Below are positions 61,020 to 64,000 of a stretch of DNA of 64,000 bases, piece after piece. The position numbers and the translations under genes were made by a program. Origin of the DNA: VMCP01 sp964415065 (GTDB taxonomy: Bacteria > Bacteroidota > Bacteroidia > NS11-12g > UBA955). The notes beneath the pieces were generated by a model. The model was not told the DNA's origin, ran no database searches, and saw only the letters and a program-made list of their open reading frames with translations. Location: positions 46,922-110,921 of the forward strand of contig CAYPYX010000001.1 in the NCBI GenBank assembly GCA_964415065.1, written 5' to 3'. How positions within the stretch are numbered: the stretch's first letter is position 1; the number at the start of each line of letters is the position of its first letter.

Positions 61020-63329
61020 ATGATGAAAATAATTACTAAAAACATACTTTTTCTTGCATTTGCTTTGGGATATTTGGGGATTTCATCTGGGCAGTTCTCA
61101 AAAGTTCAAATCACGAACGGAGTGGCAGTAAAAAAGGGCAGTAGTTATTATGAAAAGCCATTTATGGGAGGACTGAATTCACCCCAGTTTTCTAAAATGG
61201 ATTTGAATCAAGATGGTAAAATGGATATCATCATTTTTGATCGAAGTGATTTTAAAATCCTACCTTTTCTAAAAACAACTAAAGGCAATTTTCAGTACGC
61301 CCCGGAATATGAAAAACAACTACCAACTGGACAATACATTTATTTAACCGCCGATATTAATTCTGATGGCAAATTAGACATATTTACTTTATCGGATATT
61401 GGGGATTTACTAATACATATCAATAAGAGCAGTGATACAGTTCAAAAATTAACATTTTCTAACTTAGGACCTTGGTATTACCGAAATCAATATGATTCAA
61501 CTTTTTTCAATCTATATAATCCATTGAGTTTTGGAAGCAGCATTAACGACTTACCCGCGATTCAGGATGTTGATTTGGACGGAGATTTAGACATCGTTTC
61601 GTACGATGATTTCAATTTGATTTATATGATGTATGCCGATGTTCGTAAAGAAAAAGGTTGGAGCAAGGATACATTTGAATTTCAAAACATGGACTATTGT
61701 TATGGTTATTTTTGGGAAGGTTTTGATGGTGAAATCATACTGAACAGTTGTCCATCAACGTTAAATTTCCCCAAAAAACTTAAACCGAGACATGCTGGAG
61801 GAGCTGCTTGCTGGTTTTATGACCAAGATAATGATGGAGACATGGATATGTATATCTCGAATATTAATTCTCCGCGAATTACGTATTTGGAAAATGGCAG
61901 GGCTCAAAATGGTAATTCCTATGATACATTCATTCGAGTAGATTCTTTGATATTTGATGGAAAATCGTTTAAGGATTATTCTTTTCCCGGGGGATATTTA
62001 ATTGATGTGGATGGCGATGAATTAGACGACTTAGTAGTAGCTCCCAACAACTTCGTGGAATCTAAAGAAACCAAGCAAGTTCATTATTTCAAGAACAATG
62101 GTATTAAATCCGACACGAAATTCAATTTTGTAACTAATGAGTTTTTAACCGACCAAATGATTGATCTTGGTGGAAAATCGTCGCCATTGCTTTGGGATAT
62201 AGACGCCGATGGAGATTTGGATTTATTAGTTGGTAACAACGGTGATTTTTCCAAGACATACGGACTTTCGGATCAAATATCTTTCTTTGAAAATAAAGGG
62301 ACATCCAAAGAACCTGTTTTTGAGCTAATCAACGAAAATTTCCTAAATTTAAAACAATACAGTCTTAGTGATATTCGCATCAATAATGGAGATATCGACA
62401 ATGATGGTGATTTAGACCTACTCATAGGAACTAGAAAAGGAAATCTTGTCTTTTTTGAAAATACCGCAGGTAGCAATAAACCTATACAATTACAATTAAA
62501 ATCCTTAGACTTTCTAACGTTTGAAAAACAACCTAAGGAAAATAGCTTTGCTCCTGCAGTTATTGACTATAATCAAGATGGAATTAATGACTTACTCATA
62601 GGAAACTACAATGGTTATTTAATTTTATTTGAAGGGAAATCGAAAACCAGTGCCGAATTTGAATTAATTAGTAGGAACCCTTGGGGAATTAAATCGAATG
62701 AATGGCTTTTGAATGTTGAAGAACCCTATTTTGCCAGTTATGGTTACTCTGTACCGCAGGTAAATGATTTTGATTTAGATGGGAATTTAGATATAGCAGT
62801 GGGTACTTATTATGGTGATATTCGAATTTACAATGTACACAATCACCCAATTACAGATAGCTTAATTGCAACAGAAAAGGCATTTTATAACCAATATCAA
62901 GGAGATACAGCTGCGGTAAGATTAGGAAGTTATATAACATTAACAACTGGCGATTTAAATGGAGATTCCATACCAGAATGGATAATGGGAAACACGCGAG
63001 GAGGGATTTTATTCGGTAAAAGCGATAAAACAATCAATAACAATATTGGAATAAATCAACTGAGTCATAAAACGGTTACATTCCAAGTTTTACCCAATCC
63101 TTCACAAAGCAACAAAGGAATTACCGTATTACAACCTCAGTTTGTTTCAGATTGGAATGTGAATATCTACGATATCACAGGAAAAATGATTTTACAGAAG
63201 CAATTACATAAAAATGAACCTGGAATATTTGTTGATACCAAAAATTTAAGCAATGGCATTTATTTGGTCCAACTTCAATCTAAGTCTGGAAATCAATCTG
63301 GGGTTCAGAAACTAATTATTGAGAACTAA
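61020..63329 (+). CDS. secreted FG-GAP/VCBS-repeat protein with T9SS type A tail
   Basis: A 769-residue exported protein. The signal peptide is MKIITKNILFLAFALGYLG onward (ATG 61020 or 61023). Calcium-binding FG-GAP/VCBS-like repeats run to about 670: DLNQDGKMDIIIFD, DINSDGKLDIFTL, DVDLDGDLDIVSYD, DQDNDGDMDMYIS, DIDADGDLDLLVGN, DIDNDGDLDLLIGT and DFDLDGNLDIAVGT, forming a beta-propeller. The C-terminal 80 residues (FQVLPNPSQSNKG, NVNIYDITGKMI, LSNGIYLVQLQS) are a T9SS sorting domain. Ligand unknown. Its end overlaps the ABC gene's by 14 bases. Confidence 0.9.
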   Translation: MMKIITKNILFLAFALGYLGISSGQFSKVQITNGVAVKKGSSYYEKPFMGGLNSPQFSKMDLNQDGKMDIIIFDRSDFKILPFLKTTKGNFQYAPEYEKQLPTGQYIYLTADINSDGKLDIFTLSDIGDLLIHINKSSDTVQKLTFSNLGPWYYRNQYDSTFFNLYNPLSFGSSINDLPAIQDVDLDGDLDIVSYDDFNLIYMMYADVRKEKGWSKDTFEFQNMDYCYGYFWEGFDGEIILNSCPSTLNFPKKLKPRHAGGAACWFYDQDNDGDMDMYISNINSPRITYLENGRAQNGNSYDTFIRVDSLIFDGKSFKDYSFPGGYLIDVDGDELDDLVVAPNNFVESKETKQVHYFKNNGIKSDTKFNFVTNEFLTDQMIDLGGKSSPLLWDIDADGDLDLLVGNNGDFSKTYGLSDQISFFENKGTSKEPVFELINENFLNLKQYSLSDIRINNGDIDNDGDLDLLIGTRKGNLVFFENTAGSNKPIQLQLKSLDFLTFEKQPKENSFAPAVIDYNQDGINDLLIGNYNGYLILFEGKSKTSAEFELISRNPWGIKSNEWLLNVEEPYFASYGYSVPQVNDFDLDGNLDIAVGTYYGDIRIYNVHNHPITDSLIATEKAFYNQYQGDTAAVRLGSYITLTTGDLNGDSIPEWIMGNTRGGILFGKSDKTINNNIGINQLSHKTVTFQVLPNPSQSNKGITVLQPQFVSDWNVNIYDITGKMILQKQLHKNEPGIFVDTKNLSNGIYLVQLQSKSGNQSGVQKLIIEN

Positions 63330-63966
63330 TTAGTTCAATTTTACCCAGTTCAATTTTCAATTGATGTTGAGTAAAGTAATACTCATCTTCACGATTAGAA
63401 GCTACCACAAAACACTTTTCGTTTTTCTTTTGATTAACCAAATTTTGATATAATCTGATTCCTTCGTTATCTAAATTACTCAATGGTTCATCTAGGACGC
63501 AAAGAGTTGATTTAGAATAAAATGAATAGACTAACTTCAATCTTTGCTTCATGCCAGAAGAGAAGGTTTGAATGGACTTATTTATGGCTTTCAGGGGAAG
63601 TTCACTGCATTCTATTAATTCCTTTGGATTTGAAATACCTTCTAATTTATTCATTCCAGATTGGAAATAAAACCACTCGGATAATGTCAATTCTTCAGGA
63701 AAATCCATCGCAGGAGAACTCAATGAATACAATCCACTCAGTTGATTCACGTCAATTTGTTTGTCGCGATTAAACCACAAAACTTTACCTTGAGTTGGAG
63801 ATGTTTGACCCACGAGCATCAAGGTCAAAGTAGACTTACCTGAGCCATTTCTTCCCAAAAAAGCGTAGGAATTTCCAGGTATGATATCGAATCTATAATT
63901 AAAGTCTTTAAACAACCAATGGTTTAGGTAGTTTTTAGAACAATCTACAAACTCGATAGAATTCAT
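63316..63966 (-). CDS. ABC transporter ATP-binding protein
   Basis: A 216-residue ABC ATPase. Walker A is GRNGSGKSTL, the signature is TFSSGMKQRLKL (SSGMKQ in place of LSGGQ), Walker B CVLDEPLSNLD. The small size and SSGMKQRL signature recall CcmA/NatA-type subunits; a permease partner is not in the window. It begins one base after the stop of the upstream gene and so is co-transcribed with it. Confidence 0.9.
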   Translation of the reverse strand: MNSIEFVDCSKNYLNHWLFKDFNYRFDIIPGNSYAFLGRNGSGKSTLTLMLVGQTSPTQGKVLWFNRDKQIDVNQLSGLYSLSSPAMDFPEELTLSEWFYFQSGMNKLEGISNPKELIECSELPLKAINKSIQTFSSGMKQRLKLVYSFYSKSTLCVLDEPLSNLDNEGIRLYQNLVNQKKNEKCFVVASNREDEYYFTQHQLKIELGKIELISSQ

Positions 63967-63967
63967 A

Positions 63968-64000
63968 TTATTTGGTCAAATAACCCTTCATAACACCGCG
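63968..64000 (-). CDS. last 10 codons of an upstream gene (partial)
   Basis: The minus-strand frame that enters from the right edge reads RGVMKGYLTK and stops at 63968-63970. It is directly before the ABC gene. The ending slightly resembles the C-terminus of Bacteroidota LpxA, but ten residues are too few to identify a gene. Confidence 0.4.
   Translation of the reverse strand, partial: RGVMKGYLTK

Noticed and set aside
63968..64000. Naming the right-edge partial gene lpxA
   Set aside because: Only ten residues are visible, too few to assign.
1..64000. CRISPR arrays, tRNA or rRNA genes, insertion sequences, prophage
   Set aside because: No repeat-spacer pattern, cloverleaf-like segment, transposase or phage structural gene was seen on reading both strands; a covariance-model scan was not possible.

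Overview
The window looks like chromosome of a Bacteroidota bacterium, most likely a member of the Flavobacteriales. The reasons are: AT-rich DNA; three secreted proteins ending in type IX secretion (T9SS) sorting tails; Bacteroidota-type -7 promoter boxes (TAnnTTTG) just upstream of many starts; a flavobacterial-style DnaX without the zinc module; a short NuoG; and families typical of the group (PhoH, DUF349, DUF721, a TonB receptor of the copper/HMA type, a RemB/Wzi-like barrel). I saw no rRNA, tRNA, CRISPR array, insertion sequence or prophage. This is a dense, mostly vertically inherited core region with many short overlaps between genes.

Layout. 1-7.1 kb: end of a flavoprotein gene, a two-component system, an FAD-linked oxidase, an ABM protein with a SAM hydrolase, and a divergent phoH-purC unit. 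7.1-13.5 kb: a T9SS-exported NHL/PKD protein, an LTA-synthase-like sulfatase-fold membrane enzyme, and a LytS/LytTR-type regulatory pair with a small unknown membrane protein. 13.7-21.2 kb: XRE regulator, HMG-CoA lyase, dipeptidyl peptidase IV, dapD, a glycosyltransferase, MarC and a redoxin. 21.3-28.9 kb: dnaX with an A10 slippage candidate, proline dehydrogenase, and cytochrome c maturation genes ccmC-ccmD-ccmE-ccmF, including a 48-residue CcmD-like gene. 29-33.8 kb: a DUF2520 protein, an unknown protein, and a copper-type group (TonB receptor, HMA lipoprotein, Cys-rich secreted protein). 33.8-43.4 kb: amino-acid permease, DUF721, YihY with a duplicated tail, thioesterase, a methyltransferase-like protein, DUF349, ribH, TPR protein, pdhA and an XRE-S24 regulator. 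43.5-48.2 kb: EVE protein, pyrR, pyrB, asparaginase and an outer-membrane barrel. 48.3-52.7 kb: lepB, dapB, mltG and a T9SS protein with a CxxCH site. 52.8-59.4 kb: nuoABCDEFGH, closed by a perfect hairpin. 59.6-64 kb: murF, an FG-GAP T9SS protein, an ABC ATPase and the last codons of one more gene.

Several groups work together. Proline dehydrogenase and complex I both feed the quinone pool, and the ccm genes mature c-type cytochromes of the same respiratory chain. dapD and dapB make diaminopimelate for the wall, which MurF (precursor ligation) and MltG (glycan cleavage) also serve. PyrR and PyrB sit next to an asparaginase that releases aspartate, a substrate of PyrB. I did not find a clear novel multi-gene system. 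The most notable signals are the A10 run in dnaX with stops in both shifted frames, -7 boxes almost touching start codons, a terminator inside a coding start, a fresh 74-bp tandem duplication that rewrote the end of the YihY-type gene, and a CcmC homologue with a large extracytoplasmic insertion.
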